A stretch of 64,000 nt of DNA from VFZN01 sp963709325 (GCA_963709325.1 CAVPVV010000001.1:372001-436000); one strand, 5' to 3'; counted from the stretch's first letter, positions 1-7,317 are shown. The notes: generated by a model from the sequence alone, not told the origin. Program-made: numbers and translations.

Positions 1-239
1 CGACGCACCCCTCGCTGCGGGTGAAGTTCGACGACACTGCGCCGGCTAGTCGCACCCTCCTGCCCACCGACGGTGTGTCCCCCCTGTTCCAGGCGGCCCT
101 CGAGGCCACTGAGGAAGCGGTCTACAACTCGCTGCTGAAGGCCACCAGCGTCACGAGCGCCGTTGGCAAGGCTGACGCACTCCCCGCGGACCGCGTGCGG
201 GCGCTGGTGAAGCAGTTTGCCGGCCTCCGGCAGCCTTGA
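1..239 (+). CDS. S58/DmpA-type aminopeptidase, C-terminal end (partial)
   Basis: The window opens inside this gene; about 79 codons remain, with the first full codon at base 3 and TGA at 237-239. The remaining peptide contains PLFQAALEATEEAVYNSLL followed by a short basic tail, which resembles the last helix of peptidase family S58 (DmpA / L-aminopeptidase-D-esterase, self-processing Ntn-like hydrolases that release N-terminal residues from small peptides). The autoprocessing site and catalytic serine would lie upstream of the window, so activity cannot be judged. A strong terminator follows about 200 nt downstream. Family assignment rests only on this C-terminal segment. Confidence 0.65.
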   Translation, partial: THPSLRVKFDDTAPASRTLLPTDGVSPLFQAALEATEEAVYNSLLKATSVTSAVGKADALPADRVRALVKQFAGLRQP

Positions 240-299
240 CGCGCCGAGGCTTCGCGCGTAAGCTCTCCGTACCCGTCATGACCACCGCCCGCCACCTGC

Positions 300-437
300 C
301 CGTTCTCAAGGCTTGTGCCGGCCGTGGTGTCTTTGCGTTTCGACTGTGTGGTGTCCTGGCCCTTATCGGGGGTCTGATTGGCCCCACACCATCGAGATCG
401 CGCGGGTAGCGCAGCCAGCAGCGGACCAGAACAGTAG
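300..437 (+). ncRNA. possible structured leader or small RNA ending in a terminator
   Basis: About 140 nt without a convincing ORF that can fold: GTGTGG (346-351) pairs with CCACAC (384-389), enclosing a second potential hairpin around CCC-TTATC-GGG, and the segment runs directly into the intrinsic terminator at 438-472. The next gene starts only 31 nt after the terminator, so this could be an attenuating leader for that gene, the 3' UTR of the peptidase gene, or a free small RNA. I do not recognise a known RNA family. Confidence 0.22.
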
Positions 438-472
438 AAAGGCCACTACCCGCACCGGTAGTGGCCTTTTTT
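438..472 (+). terminator. intrinsic terminator
   Basis: A perfect 13-bp stem, AAAGGCCACTACC (438-450) with GGTAGTGGCCTTT (457-469), a 6-nt loop and a T6 run at 467-472. It ends the peptidase transcript or sits as an attenuator before the small gene at 503. Confidence 0.88.
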
Positions 473-502
473 CATTTTCGAGCCGATACGAGGAGCAAGG
501 CG

Positions 503-751
503 ATGCAAGCCAGTTCGAACGGAGGGACCAAGGTTACGGTAAGCGTTCGGGCCGATGAGGTCACCGACCATGCCGCGGTGAACGCTCTGTGCGCGGCAGT
601 TGAGCGTGCCGTCCACGCCTACCGGCCCGCGGGGATGCGGGTGAGGGAAGTGGTGCTGATGCTCGAAGAAGGCGCCGGTCCGCTCGCGGGAACGGAACCG
701 ACGCCGGTCTATGTGGACGTCTACGACTCAGGGTACGGACACGGGATCTGA
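503..751 (+). CDS. hypothetical protein, 82 aa
   Basis: A short gene of unknown function. The ATG at 503 is chosen over the in-frame upstream codon at 461 because AGGAG (491-495) sits 7 nt before it and because the upstream codon lies inside the terminator. The product is soluble, with a V-T-V-S-V-R beta-strand start, one amphipathic helix rich in Ala/Val/Arg, and a C-terminal strand ending in YVDVYDSGYGHGI. There is no signal peptide or membrane segment and I recognise no domain. It lies between a terminator and a purine-rich repeat, convergent with ilvC, and may be monocistronic. Confidence 0.5.
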   Translation: MQASSNGGTKVTVSVRADEVTDHAAVNALCAAVERAVHAYRPAGMRVREVVLMLEEGAGPLAGTEPTPVYVDVYDSGYGHGI

Positions 752-877
752 AGGGAAGGAGACAGGAAATAGGAGATAGGAGATAGGAGACAGGAAAGAC
801 CAGCCAGTTTCCTGTTCCTGATTCTTCTTCCTGAACCCTCCCTCCTAACTCCTGACTCCTGATTCCTAGCTCCTGAC
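752..877. repeat. degenerate word repeat (GGAGAYA / TCCTGAY) between convergent genes
   Basis: A purine arm (752-799) is built of GGAGACA, GGAAATA and GGAGATA words with about 7-8 nt period. A pyrimidine arm (808-877) is built of the complementary words TTCCTGT, CTCCTGA and CTCCTAA. ACAGGAAA (790-797) pairs exactly with TTTCCTGT (808-815). The stop codon of ilvC (866-868) lies inside the pyrimidine arm. Probable hairpin between the ends of two convergent genes. Confidence 0.7.
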
Positions 878-1909
878 AGCGCCCGCGGGCTCGGTTCGCG
901 CGGGCGTCGCATCTGGCATCTTCGCGGGTTCCAGGAAGGGCATTGCCGCCCGGAGCCGCGCGCCGACGCGCTCGATCTCGTGGTCGCGGAGCCGCTCCCG
1001 CTCCGCGAGGAACCACGCGAAGTTCTGCTCCTTCTCCTTCTTCCACCGATCCGCGTACGCCCCCGACTGGATGTCGGCAAGGATCGCTTTCATCGTCTTT
1101 CGGGTCTCGTCGGTGACGATGCGCGGGCCAGCCGTGTAATCGCCGTGCTCGGCGGTGTCACTCACCGAGTACCGCATGAAGCTCAGGCCGCCCCGGTAGA
1201 TGAGGTCCACGATCAGCTTCAATTCGTGGAGGCACTCGAAGTAGGCGATCTCCGGCTTGTAACCGGCTTCTACCAGCGTTTCGAACCCCGCCGTGATCAG
1301 CGCGCTCACGCCGCCACAGAGCACCGCCTGCTCACCGAAGAGGTCGGTCTCGGTTTCCTCGGCGAAGGTCGTCTCGATGACCCCGGCCCTCGTGCAGCCG
1401 ATCCCCTTGGCGTAGGAGAGTGTCACCGCGCGAGCCTGACCGGTCGCATCGGCGTGAATGGCCATCAGCCCCGGCACGCCGGCGCCTTCGAGGAACACTT
1501 CGCGGACGCGATGGCCAGGCGCCTTCGGAGCAACCATGGCCACGTCGACACCCTGTGGCGGCGTGATCCAGCCGAAGCGGATAGCGAAGCCGTGCGCGAA
1601 GAGCAGGAGTTGGCCCGGGCGGAGGCGCGGCGCGATGTCGTCGCGGAACAGCGCCGGCTGCTCGAGATCCGGCGCGAGGATCATGATGACGTCGGCCCAA
1701 TCAGTAGCGGCAGCCGGATCGACGGGAGCAAAGCCATCGCGCTCGGCGGCGGCTCGCGAGCGGCTCCCTGGACGCAGCGCCACCTTAACCTCAACACCAC
1801 TGTCGCGCAGGTTCTGGGCGTGCGCGTGCCCCTGTGAGCCGTAGCCGACCACGGCCACCCGGCGGCCGCGAATCAGTGCGAGATCGGCATCAGCGTCGTG
1901 AATCATCAT
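866..1909 (-). CDS. ilvC: ketol-acid reductoisomerase
   Basis: Converts acetolactate or acetohydroxybutyrate to the dihydroxy acids of the valine, isoleucine and leucine pathway using NADPH and Mg2+, in the cytoplasm. The N-terminal Rossmann motif GYGSQGHAHAQNLRDSG and the following LRPGSRS loop (basic/serine, NADPH type) are clear, as is the metal-binding region around FAEETETDLFGEQ. The ATG at 1909 is chosen because GAGGAG (1917-1922) lies 7 nt upstream; this gives 347 aa, normal for the short class I form. It is the last gene of leuA-leuB-(ACT)-ilvC, and its start overlaps the end of the restored ACT frame by 20 nt, so the two are probably coupled. The last two codons and the stop come from the adjacent repeat. 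Confidence 0.95.
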   Translation of the reverse strand: MMIHDADADLALIRGRRVAVVGYGSQGHAHAQNLRDSGVEVKVALRPGSRSRAAAERDGFAPVDPAAATDWADVIMILAPDLEQPALFRDDIAPRLRPGQLLLFAHGFAIRFGWITPPQGVDVAMVAPKAPGHRVREVFLEGAGVPGLMAIHADATGQARAVTLSYAKGIGCTRAGVIETTFAEETETDLFGEQAVLCGGVSALITAGFETLVEAGYKPEIAYFECLHELKLIVDLIYRGGLSFMRYSVSDTAEHGDYTAGPRIVTDETRKTMKAILADIQSGAYADRWKKEKEQNFAWFLAERERLRDHEIERVGARLRAAMPFLEPAKMPDATPARTEPAGAVRS

Positions 1910-2151
1910 CGGTCCACTCCTCGACTGCGAGCACCCCGACCTGGCGGCCGCGCAGCGCGACAACCCGCGCCGCGGTCCGGTCGGTGCTCTCGAACATGAT
2001 GGGTGGCCTGGGCCGTTGCGCCACCGGGCGCGGCCACCGCGGTAAAGGCATCGGCGCGCACCCGCTGACGGCGGAGCACCGAGGCGACCCGGTCCGGAGA
2101 ATCGATTGCGTGAGCGTAGCGTACGAGAATATCCGCGCCGGGCAGCTGCAT
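1890..2151 (-). CDS. acetolactate synthase small-subunit-like ACT protein, frameshifted
   Basis: Four bases after leuB an ATG (2151) opens a frame reading MQLPGADILVRYAHAIDSP and continuing to about 1999. One base later (near 1998) the homologous continuation, MFESTDRTAARVVALRGRQ, lies in the +1 frame and ends at TGA 1890-1892. Joined, the two halves give about 86 aa with the beta-alpha-beta-beta-alpha-beta length of a single ACT domain, the size of E. coli IlvM. Such subunits bind branched-chain amino acids and control acetohydroxyacid synthase, but no large subunit is visible in the window. Either the gene is broken or there is one extra base in the sequence. Identification is by size, context and weak similarity. 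Confidence 0.55.
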
Positions 2152-2155
2152 ACCG

Positions 2156-3253
2156 TTAGACCGCGTGGTACGCGTGATGGTGATCGTGCAGATCGACGAG
2201 CGCGTGCTCGATCGCGTCACCCATCTCGCGCGTCGTGAGGATCGTCTCTCCCGGACCAGCCAGATCGCGCGTTCGTGCGCCGGTGGCGAGCGCCACTTCG
2301 ATCGCGTGCTCGAGAACCTCGGCTTCGCGGGTGAGCTTGCCGGTGAGCCGGAGGAGCATGGCGGCGCTGGCGATCGCGCCGATCGGGTTCGCCAGCCCCT
2401 TTCCGGCAATGTCCGGCGCCGAACCGTGGACCGGCTCGTACAGATCGATGCGTCCCCCGATCGTCGCCGACGGCAGCACACCGAGCGAGCCGGCGACCGA
2501 AGCCGCTTGATCGCTGAGGATGTCGCCGAACAGGTTGTCGGCGAGCACCACGTCGAAGCTTGCCGGCGAGGTGGCCAGCCGCATTGCGCAGGTATCGATG
2601 TAGACGTGCTCGAGGGTGACGTCGGGGTAGTCGCGCGCCACCTCGCTCACAACCGTTCGCCACAGTCGCGAGGTCTCGAGGACGTTGGCCTTGTCGATCG
2701 AGGCGAGGCGCCGGCGGCGGCCGCGCGCCAGGTCGAAGGCGACGCGGGCAATCCGCTCGACTTCCGGGCGCGAGTAGATCAGCGTGTTGAACGCGACATC
2801 GGAGGACTGATAACCACGCGGCTCGCCGAAGTACAGCCCGCCCAACAGCTCCCGAACGATCAGCAGGTCGGCGCCCTGCAGCCGTTCGGCACGAAAGGGC
2901 GTGCGATCGACGAGCGCGGGATGCGCGATCGCCGGGCGCAGGTTGGCGAACCCGCCGAGCGCCTGGCGCAACGCCAAAAGGCCGGCTTCCGGGCGCTCGG
3001 ACGGCAAGCGCTGTTCGTACTTCGGGTGGCCGACGGCGCCGAGGAACACCGCGTCAGCGGCCAGGCAGGCGTCGAGGGTAGCCTTCGGCAGCGGCTGACC
3101 GGTGAGATCGATTGCCTCGCCTCCGATCGGGTGGGTGCTGAAACGGAACGAGTGGTGATAGAGCTCGCCCACGCGCGTGAGCAGCCGTACGGCTTCGGCG
3201 GTTACTTCCGGACCGATGCCGTCGCCGGGCAGCAGCGCGATGGTCAGCGCCAT
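2156..3253 (-). CDS. leuB: 3-isopropylmalate dehydrogenase
   Basis: Oxidises and decarboxylates 3-isopropylmalate with NAD+ in leucine synthesis. The product is 365 aa. It starts MALTIALLPGDGIGPEV, has the IPM-specificity region around LLALRQALGGFANLRP, the substrate Lys/Asp region IDKANVLETSRLW, the metal motif DNLFGDILSD and the conserved EPVHGSAPDIAGKG. The ATG (3253) overlaps the end of leuA by 10 nt, indicating coupling. A longer open frame extends upstream to 3790 but it is the antisense-type shadow of leuA. A paralogue of the same superfamily lies at 53899-54945. Confidence 0.96.
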   Translation of the reverse strand: MALTIALLPGDGIGPEVTAEAVRLLTRVGELYHHSFRFSTHPIGGEAIDLTGQPLPKATLDACLAADAVFLGAVGHPKYEQRLPSERPEAGLLALRQALGGFANLRPAIAHPALVDRTPFRAERLQGADLLIVRELLGGLYFGEPRGYQSSDVAFNTLIYSRPEVERIARVAFDLARGRRRRLASIDKANVLETSRLWRTVVSEVARDYPDVTLEHVYIDTCAMRLATSPASFDVVLADNLFGDILSDQAASVAGSLGVLPSATIGGRIDLYEPVHGSAPDIAGKGLANPIGAIASAAMLLRLTGKLTREAEVLEHAIEVALATGARTRDLAGPGETILTTREMGDAIEHALVDLHDHHHAYHAV

Positions 3254-4467
3254 GCGGCCCCCTGCGCACGGGTCACGGCCGGCACGACCGGAGCGGCGCC
3301 GGGACGCGAGGTCCGGTTCGCCTCGTCGCGAATGATCGCCGACAGCTGGTCGTCGCTGACGGTCTTCGAGCGGTCGGCGAGATCGGTGACCCGGCGATAC
3401 ACGCGTTCCAATTCGGTCTCGCACAGCCGGTGGCCGAGGGCGCGGCAGCGCGCGTCCAGCCCGCGCATGCCGGAATGCTTGCCGAGGACCAGCTTCGTGC
3501 CGGCAGCCCCGACCGATTCCGGTCGCATGATCTCGTAGGTGAGGGCGTTCTTCAGCATTCCATCCTGATGGATGCCGGACTCGTGAGCGAACGCGTTGGC
3601 GCCGACGATGGCCTTGTTCGGCGCGACCCCGATGCCGACGGTTACCGCTAGCGCTTCGCTGGTCGGGACCAGCCGGGTGGTGATGACGCCCGTGTCGTAG
3701 GGAAGCGCTTCGCGGCGGACGTGCAGCGCCATGACCACTTCCTCGAGCGAGGCGTTGCCGGCCCGTTCGCCGATCCCGTTGATAGTGCACTCCACCTGCC
3801 GGGCGCCTGCCTGCACGGCGGCGAGCGAGTTGGCGACCGCCAACCCGAGGTCGTTGTGGCAGTGGGCCGACAGGATTACCTCGTCGCCGACCCTGGCCCG
3901 GACCTGGGTGAACATTCGGGTGATGTCCGCCGGCAGGGCGTAGCCAACCGTGTCGGGAAGGTTGATCGTCGTGGCCCCGGCCTCGACCGCCGCCTCAGCG
4001 ATGTCGCACAAGAAGGCGAGATCGCTGCGGGTGGCATCCTCGGCCGAGAACTCGACGTCGGCGGTGTGCCGCCTGGCGCGTTCGACGGATTCGCGGACCC
4101 GGGTCATGCACGTGGCCCGGTCGATGCGCAGCTTGTGCTCGAGGTGCAGGTCCGAGGTTGCGAGAAAAACGTGAATGCGAGGCCGCCTCGCCCCAGAGAG
4201 GGCGTCCCAGGCGCGGTCGATGTCGCCCGGGACCGCCCGGGCCAGGCCAGCGACCGAGCAATGCCGAATGCTCGAAGCCACAGCCTTCACCGCCTCGAAA
4301 TCCCCATCAGACGAGATGGGGAAGCCAGCCTCGATGATGTCTGTGCCCAGGGCCTCGAGCTGCTCGGCCATGCGCACCTTTTCCGCCGGCGTCATGCTGA
4401 AGCCGGGGGCCTGCTCGCCGTCCCGCAGGGTAGTGTCGAAGATTCGTACCCGTGCCCGTCCCGTCAT
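3244..4467 (-). CDS. leuA: 2-isopropylmalate synthase lacking the C-terminal regulatory domain
   Basis: Condenses acetyl-CoA with 2-oxoisovalerate, the committed step to leucine. The catalytic TIM barrel is intact: FDTTLRDGEQAPGFSM at the start, the HCHNDLGLAVANS metal-binding motif, INGIGERAGN, and the subdomain motif ESGIHQDGMLKN followed by LGKHSGM. At 407 aa it is about 100 residues shorter than E. coli LeuA; the sequence ends shortly after the KHSG subdomain, so the leucine-binding LeuA-dimer domain is absent. Homocitrate or citramalate synthase is an alternative for such short proteins, but leuB and ilvC next door favour IPMS. AGGAG lies 13 nt before the ATG, which is long. First gene of the operon, divergent from the LysR gene. 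Confidence 0.85.
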   Translation of the reverse strand: MTGRARVRIFDTTLRDGEQAPGFSMTPAEKVRMAEQLEALGTDIIEAGFPISSDGDFEAVKAVASSIRHCSVAGLARAVPGDIDRAWDALSGARRPRIHVFLATSDLHLEHKLRIDRATCMTRVRESVERARRHTADVEFSAEDATRSDLAFLCDIAEAAVEAGATTINLPDTVGYALPADITRMFTQVRARVGDEVILSAHCHNDLGLAVANSLAAVQAGARQVECTINGIGERAGNASLEEVVMALHVRREALPYDTGVITTRLVPTSEALAVTVGIGVAPNKAIVGANAFAHESGIHQDGMLKNALTYEIMRPESVGAAGTKLVLGKHSGMRGLDARCRALGHRLCETELERVYRRVTDLADRSKTVSDDQLSAIIRDEANRTSRPGAAPVVPAVTRAQGAAWR

Positions 4468-4482
4468 GAAATGTAAATGTCT

Positions 4483-4566
4483 CCTGATTGAGTCTCAGGG
4501 GAACCGCCCGAATAAGTCAAAGTAATAATCCGTATGGATTTATATGGGCTGGCTTATATTGAATGC
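4483..4566. promoter_or_regulatory. divergent leuA / LysR promoter region with dyad
   Basis: The 99-nt gap between the two divergent starts is AT-richer than its surroundings. It carries AATCC-GTAT-GGATT (4527-4540), an inverted repeat containing a T-N11-A pair (T4526, A4538) as expected for a LysR operator, and a second dyad CCTGA...TCAGG around 4483-4499. TATATT (4555-4560) is 6 nt before the LysR ATG. A possible leuA -35 (TTGACT on the minus strand, 4515-4520) has only a weak -10 partner. Confidence 0.5.
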
Positions 4567-5484
4567 ATGGAACTGTCGCAGCTTGAGGCTTTTCTGGCGG
4601 TTGTCCGGGAGGGCAGCTTCTCGGCGGCTGCCAAGGCCTTGTACCGGACCCAGCCGGCCATCAGCCAGACCATCAAGCGTCTGGAGGACGAAATTGGTCA
4701 CCCGCTGTTCGACCGGGCCAGCCGCCGTGGACTCCTGACCGACGCCGGCCGGGTGCTGGCTGTCCACGCCGAGCGCCTGCTGAACTTCCGTCAGCAGGCC
4801 ATGGCGGCACTGGACGACGTCCGGCAGCTCAAGGCGGGCAGGCTGACGATTGCCGCGAACGAGCTGACCTGCCTCTACCTGCTCCCGCTCGTGCATGAGT
4901 TCCGGCGGCTCTACCCCGACGTGCACGTCACGGTGCAGCGGGCGCTGGCCAGCCGGATTCCCAGCCAGGTGCTGGACTTCGGAGCCGACATGGGGGTCGT
5001 GACGTTCCAGCCTGACCTCGGCCTCCTCACCTCGATCGTGGTCTACCGGGACGAACTGGCCTTCGTCGTCCCGCCGAGCCACGCGTACGCACGCCGGTCC
5101 AAGGTCAGCATCGAAGAACTCGCAGGCGAGTCCTTCGTTGCTCACCACGTCTCCTCCCCGTACCGGCACAAAGTGATCGAAACCTTCCAGGACAGGCGCG
5201 TGACGCTGCTGATGCCGGTCGAGATGCCGACCATCGATGCGATCAAGAAGTTCGTGGCGATGGGAAACGGCGTCGCGCTGCTGCCAGCCATTTCGATCGA
5301 AGCCGAGCTCGCCCGTGAGGAACTTGTCCGGGTCCGCGTGCCCGATCTGGACTTCGAGCGGAAGCTGCGGCTCGTCTACCGCCGCGAGGCGACGCTCTCG
5401 CACGCATCCCAGGCGTTTCTCGCTGTCGTCGAAGCGCAGGCGGCGCTGCGGAAGGGCCGCTTCTCGTTCGCTGCCGAGCAGTAG
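4567..5484 (+). CDS. LysR-family transcriptional regulator
   Basis: A 305-aa regulator, most likely controlling the divergent leu/ilv operon and its own gene. The N-terminal winged HTH is typical: MELSQLEAFLAVVREGSFS, then AAKALYRTQPAISQTIKRLE and LFDR. A periplasmic-binding-like effector domain follows from about residue 90 (LTIAANELTCLYLLP) to the end. The ATG at 4567 is chosen because the LysR family nearly always starts at this M-(D/E)-L; an in-frame ATG at 4534 would add 11 residues and overlaps the probable operator. There is no Shine-Dalgarno, but TATATT lies 6 nt upstream, so the mRNA is probably leaderless. The effector is unknown; a pathway intermediate would fit the context. Confidence 0.9.
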   Translation: MELSQLEAFLAVVREGSFSAAAKALYRTQPAISQTIKRLEDEIGHPLFDRASRRGLLTDAGRVLAVHAERLLNFRQQAMAALDDVRQLKAGRLTIAANELTCLYLLPLVHEFRRLYPDVHVTVQRALASRIPSQVLDFGADMGVVTFQPDLGLLTSIVVYRDELAFVVPPSHAYARRSKVSIEELAGESFVAHHVSSPYRHKVIETFQDRRVTLLMPVEMPTIDAIKKFVAMGNGVALLPAISIEAELAREELVRVRVPDLDFERKLRLVYRREATLSHASQAFLAVVEAQAALRKGRFSFAAEQ

Positions 5485-5486
5485 GG

Positions 5487-5492
5487 TATAAT
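5487..5492 (+). promoter_or_regulatory. -10 box (TATAAT) upstream of tRNA-Leu
   Basis: A consensus TATAAT sits 3 nt after the LysR stop and 59 nt before the tRNA. No good -35 is visible at 16-18 nt. A small hairpin (CCGAAGG...CCTTCGG, 5520-5536) lies between it and the tRNA. Confidence 0.5.
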
Positions 5493-5551
5493 CGGCTTTC
5501 CTGCCGATGGACGACGCGCCCGAAGGGGCCCTTCGGAGCGACGACACACTT

Positions 5552-5638
5552 GCGGAAGTGGCGGAATTGGCAGACGCGCTAGCCTCAGGAGCTAGTCCTG
5601 GCAACAGGGTGGAGGTTCGAGTCCTCTCTTCCGCACCA
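5552..5638 (+). tRNA. tRNA-Leu (anticodon CAG)
   Basis: The acceptor stem GCGGAAG (5552-5558) pairs with CTTCCGC (5628-5634), followed by A73 and an encoded CCA (5636-5638). The anticodon stem CTAGC/GCTAG encloses the loop CTCAGGA, giving anticodon CAG, which reads CUG leucine codons. A long variable arm (class II) and the T-arm GGTTCGAGTCC are present. The gene is transcribed alone and is followed by a GC-rich hairpin. Confidence 0.97.
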
Positions 5639-5644
5639 GTTGCA

Positions 5645-5670
5645 GAGAGGCCCCGTACATCGGGGCCTTC
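5645..5670 (+). terminator. tRNA-Leu terminator
   Basis: AGGCCCCG (5648-5655) and CGGGGCCT (5661-5668) form a perfect 8-bp stem with loop TACAT, extendable through GAG/CTC with one bulge. It is followed by TCTC rather than a long T-run. Confidence 0.65.
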
Positions 5671-5751
5671 TCGCTGTCAGACGGCAAAATCGCTCACGTA
5701 TTGATCTTGGACGGCCGGTGTACGTCGAGGCGATCGGTACCGCCAGCGCCC

Positions 5752-6324
5752 CTACCGCACCAGATGCATCGCCATCGGGAGCAGCCGCAGCAGCACTCCT
5801 CCGCCCAGCACGATGCCGGCGACAATGGCTCCTCCGACGGCGAACCAATCCGGCGGCTCGTTTGTAATGTGCGCGACCGGCGCTAATTCCGCCCGGAGCG
5901 CATTCGCGTGAGCGGGCACGCGAACGCTCGGGGCAGCGGCTTCGGTGCCTGTCACTTCCCAGGACCGTTGGCAGCCTCGACAGGAGTATTCGATGCGGAT
6001 CTGCGGTCCTGTCCTGCCCCACGACTCGGGTGTGCCGGTACGACGGCAGCTTGGGCAGAGCGAGAAATACTCCCATGGCCCAAGCAAGACCGGTTCGCTG
6101 GGGCGGACGGCGCAGGGTCGGTCAGGGACCGGCTCGCCCGTCACGAGCGCCCTCTGCTCGTTGAGAAACTCGCGATACACGTCAAACCCACACTCCATCG
6201 CGGCGAAGTCTCGATGCCAGATCGCGTCACGGACGAGGTCGCGCACGTCGGCCATGCGCGCCTGCAGTGCTTGGAGCTGTTCGCGTTGGTCGTGCGTGAG
6301 GTTCGACGCCGGCATTTCCTGCAA
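5752..6324 (-). CDS. hypothetical protein with zinc-ribbon cysteines and a C-terminal membrane segment
   Basis: A 190-aa protein of unknown function. An N-terminal helical part (THDQREQLQALQARMADV, likely coiled coil) is followed by a ribbon-like module with CPSC and CRGC pairs about 25 residues apart, suggesting one zinc site. A single hydrophobic C-terminal segment, GGAIVAGIVLGGGVLLRLLP, would tail-anchor it. The TTG start at 6324 has AGGAGGG (6329-6335) only 4 nt away; the ATG at 6315 would leave 13 nt, so the TTG is slightly favoured. Isolated on the minus strand between a tRNA and a decayed region; it may have arrived with the surrounding debris. Confidence 0.6.
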   Translation of the reverse strand: MQEMPASNLTHDQREQLQALQARMADVRDLVRDAIWHRDFAAMECGFDVYREFLNEQRALVTGEPVPDRPCAVRPSEPVLLGPWEYFSLCPSCRRTGTPESWGRTGPQIRIEYSCRGCQRSWEVTGTEAAAPSVRVPAHANALRAELAPVAHITNEPPDWFAVGGAIVAGIVLGGGVLLRLLPMAMHLVR

Positions 6325-6580
6325 AACGCCCTCCTGTGAAGCTTATGGAGGCTGCATGTCATCACCCGACGCCGAGACCTGCAGGCAGGCCCAAGCGAAC
6401 GACCGTCGTGAGAGTATCGGAACAGACCGGACACACGCAACGTCAGCCATTCGTGGCCGCGCGCGTCTACGGAAAGGATTTGTCGCGGATCGACGTTCGG
6501 CGGAACGTCGGTGCGGAACGAGTGCCGATAATCTGAAAATGGGCACGAGGTTGGAGGCGAAGGCGCGGATGACGAGCGAC
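6325..6580. other. no recognisable gene; degraded sequence
   Basis: Open frames are short and overlap on both strands without Shine-Dalgarno sites or recognisable domains. The stretch leads into the fibronectin-like remnant, so it is probably decayed coding sequence. Confidence 0.4.
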
Positions 6581-6688
6581 GTTCCTGCGGGCACCTGCTA
6601 CGTGCGCGTAAGCGGCACCAACTCGGACGGCCCCAGCGAGGCGTCGCCGGAGATCGTTGTCACCGTCTCTGTGCAGCAGTCTCGATGA
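6581..6688 (+). pseudogene. fibronectin type III domain remnant (C-terminal fragment)
   Basis: The last 35 codons before the TGA at 6686-6688 read VPAGTCYVRVSGTNSDGPS and then a PEIVVTV strand. This matches the F and G strands of Fn3 domains in secreted bacterial proteins (usual form: P-x-G-T-Y-Y-V-R-V with S-N-E-V). No plausible start or N-terminal part precedes it, so this is the tail of a lost secreted protein. Its stop codon overlaps the uridine kinase ATG, so the kinase may have inherited its expression context from it. Confidence 0.5.
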
Positions 6689-7317
6689 AACCCGCCGTCG
6701 AACCACGCGTTATCGTCGGGGTCGCTGGCGGCTCCGGCTCCGGCAAGACCACCGTCGTCCGCCGCATTGTCGACAGCCTCGGCTCCGACGAGGTGACCGT
6801 CCTCGATCACGACCGCTATTACCGCGATCGGAACGACTTGCGGCTCGAAGAGCGTGCGGCGCTCAACTACGATCATCCGGATGCGCTCGAGACCGACCTG
6901 ATGGTCCGGCACGTTCAGGAGCTGAAGTCCGGCCGCGCCGTCCAGGTCCCGAAGTACGACTTCGCCCGGCACGCCCGCCTGCCCGAGACGGAGCTGTTCT
7001 CGCCACGCCGCGCGATCATCGTCGAAGGCATTCTCGTCTTCACCTCGCCCGAGCTGCGGCAGCTGATGGACGTCAAGGTGTTCGTTGACACCGACTCGGA
7101 TACTCGCTTCATCCGCCGGCTTCAGCGCGACGTCGCCGACCGCGGGCGGACGATGGAGTCGGTGATCGAGCAGTATCAGGGAACGGTCAAACCGATGCAC
7201 CTGGAATTTGTGGAGCCGAGCAAGCGCTACGCCGACGTGATCATCCCAATCGGCGGCCAGAACACAGTCGCCGTGGATCTGCTGCTGACGCTGCTGCGCT
7301 CGTTCGTCAAGCCCTGA
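6685..7317 (+). CDS. udk: uridine kinase
   Basis: Phosphorylates uridine and cytidine to UMP/CMP in pyrimidine salvage. The 210-aa protein has the P-loop GVAGGSGSGKTTV at residues 12-24, the DHDRYYRD acceptor-site region, NYDHPDALET and VPKYDF, and the RRLQRDVADRGRT lid, all in the Udk order and at the usual length. The ATG overlaps the stop of the preceding Fn3 remnant. It is followed by a GCGAACCCC repeat. It may cooperate functionally with deoA/cdd/nupC at 38.9-42.8 kb. Confidence 0.95.
   Translation: MKPAVEPRVIVGVAGGSGSGKTTVVRRIVDSLGSDEVTVLDHDRYYRDRNDLRLEERAALNYDHPDALETDLMVRHVQELKSGRAVQVPKYDFARHARLPETELFSPRRAIIVEGILVFTSPELRQLMDVKVFVDTDSDTRFIRRLQRDVADRGRTMESVIEQYQGTVKPMHLEFVEPSKRYADVIIPIGGQNTVAVDLLLTLLRSFVKP

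Noticed and set aside
2156..3790. A 544-codon minus-strand frame covering leuB and part of leuA
   Set aside because: The first 179 codons are an out-of-frame shadow of leuA with arginine-rich nonsense; leuB begins at 3253.
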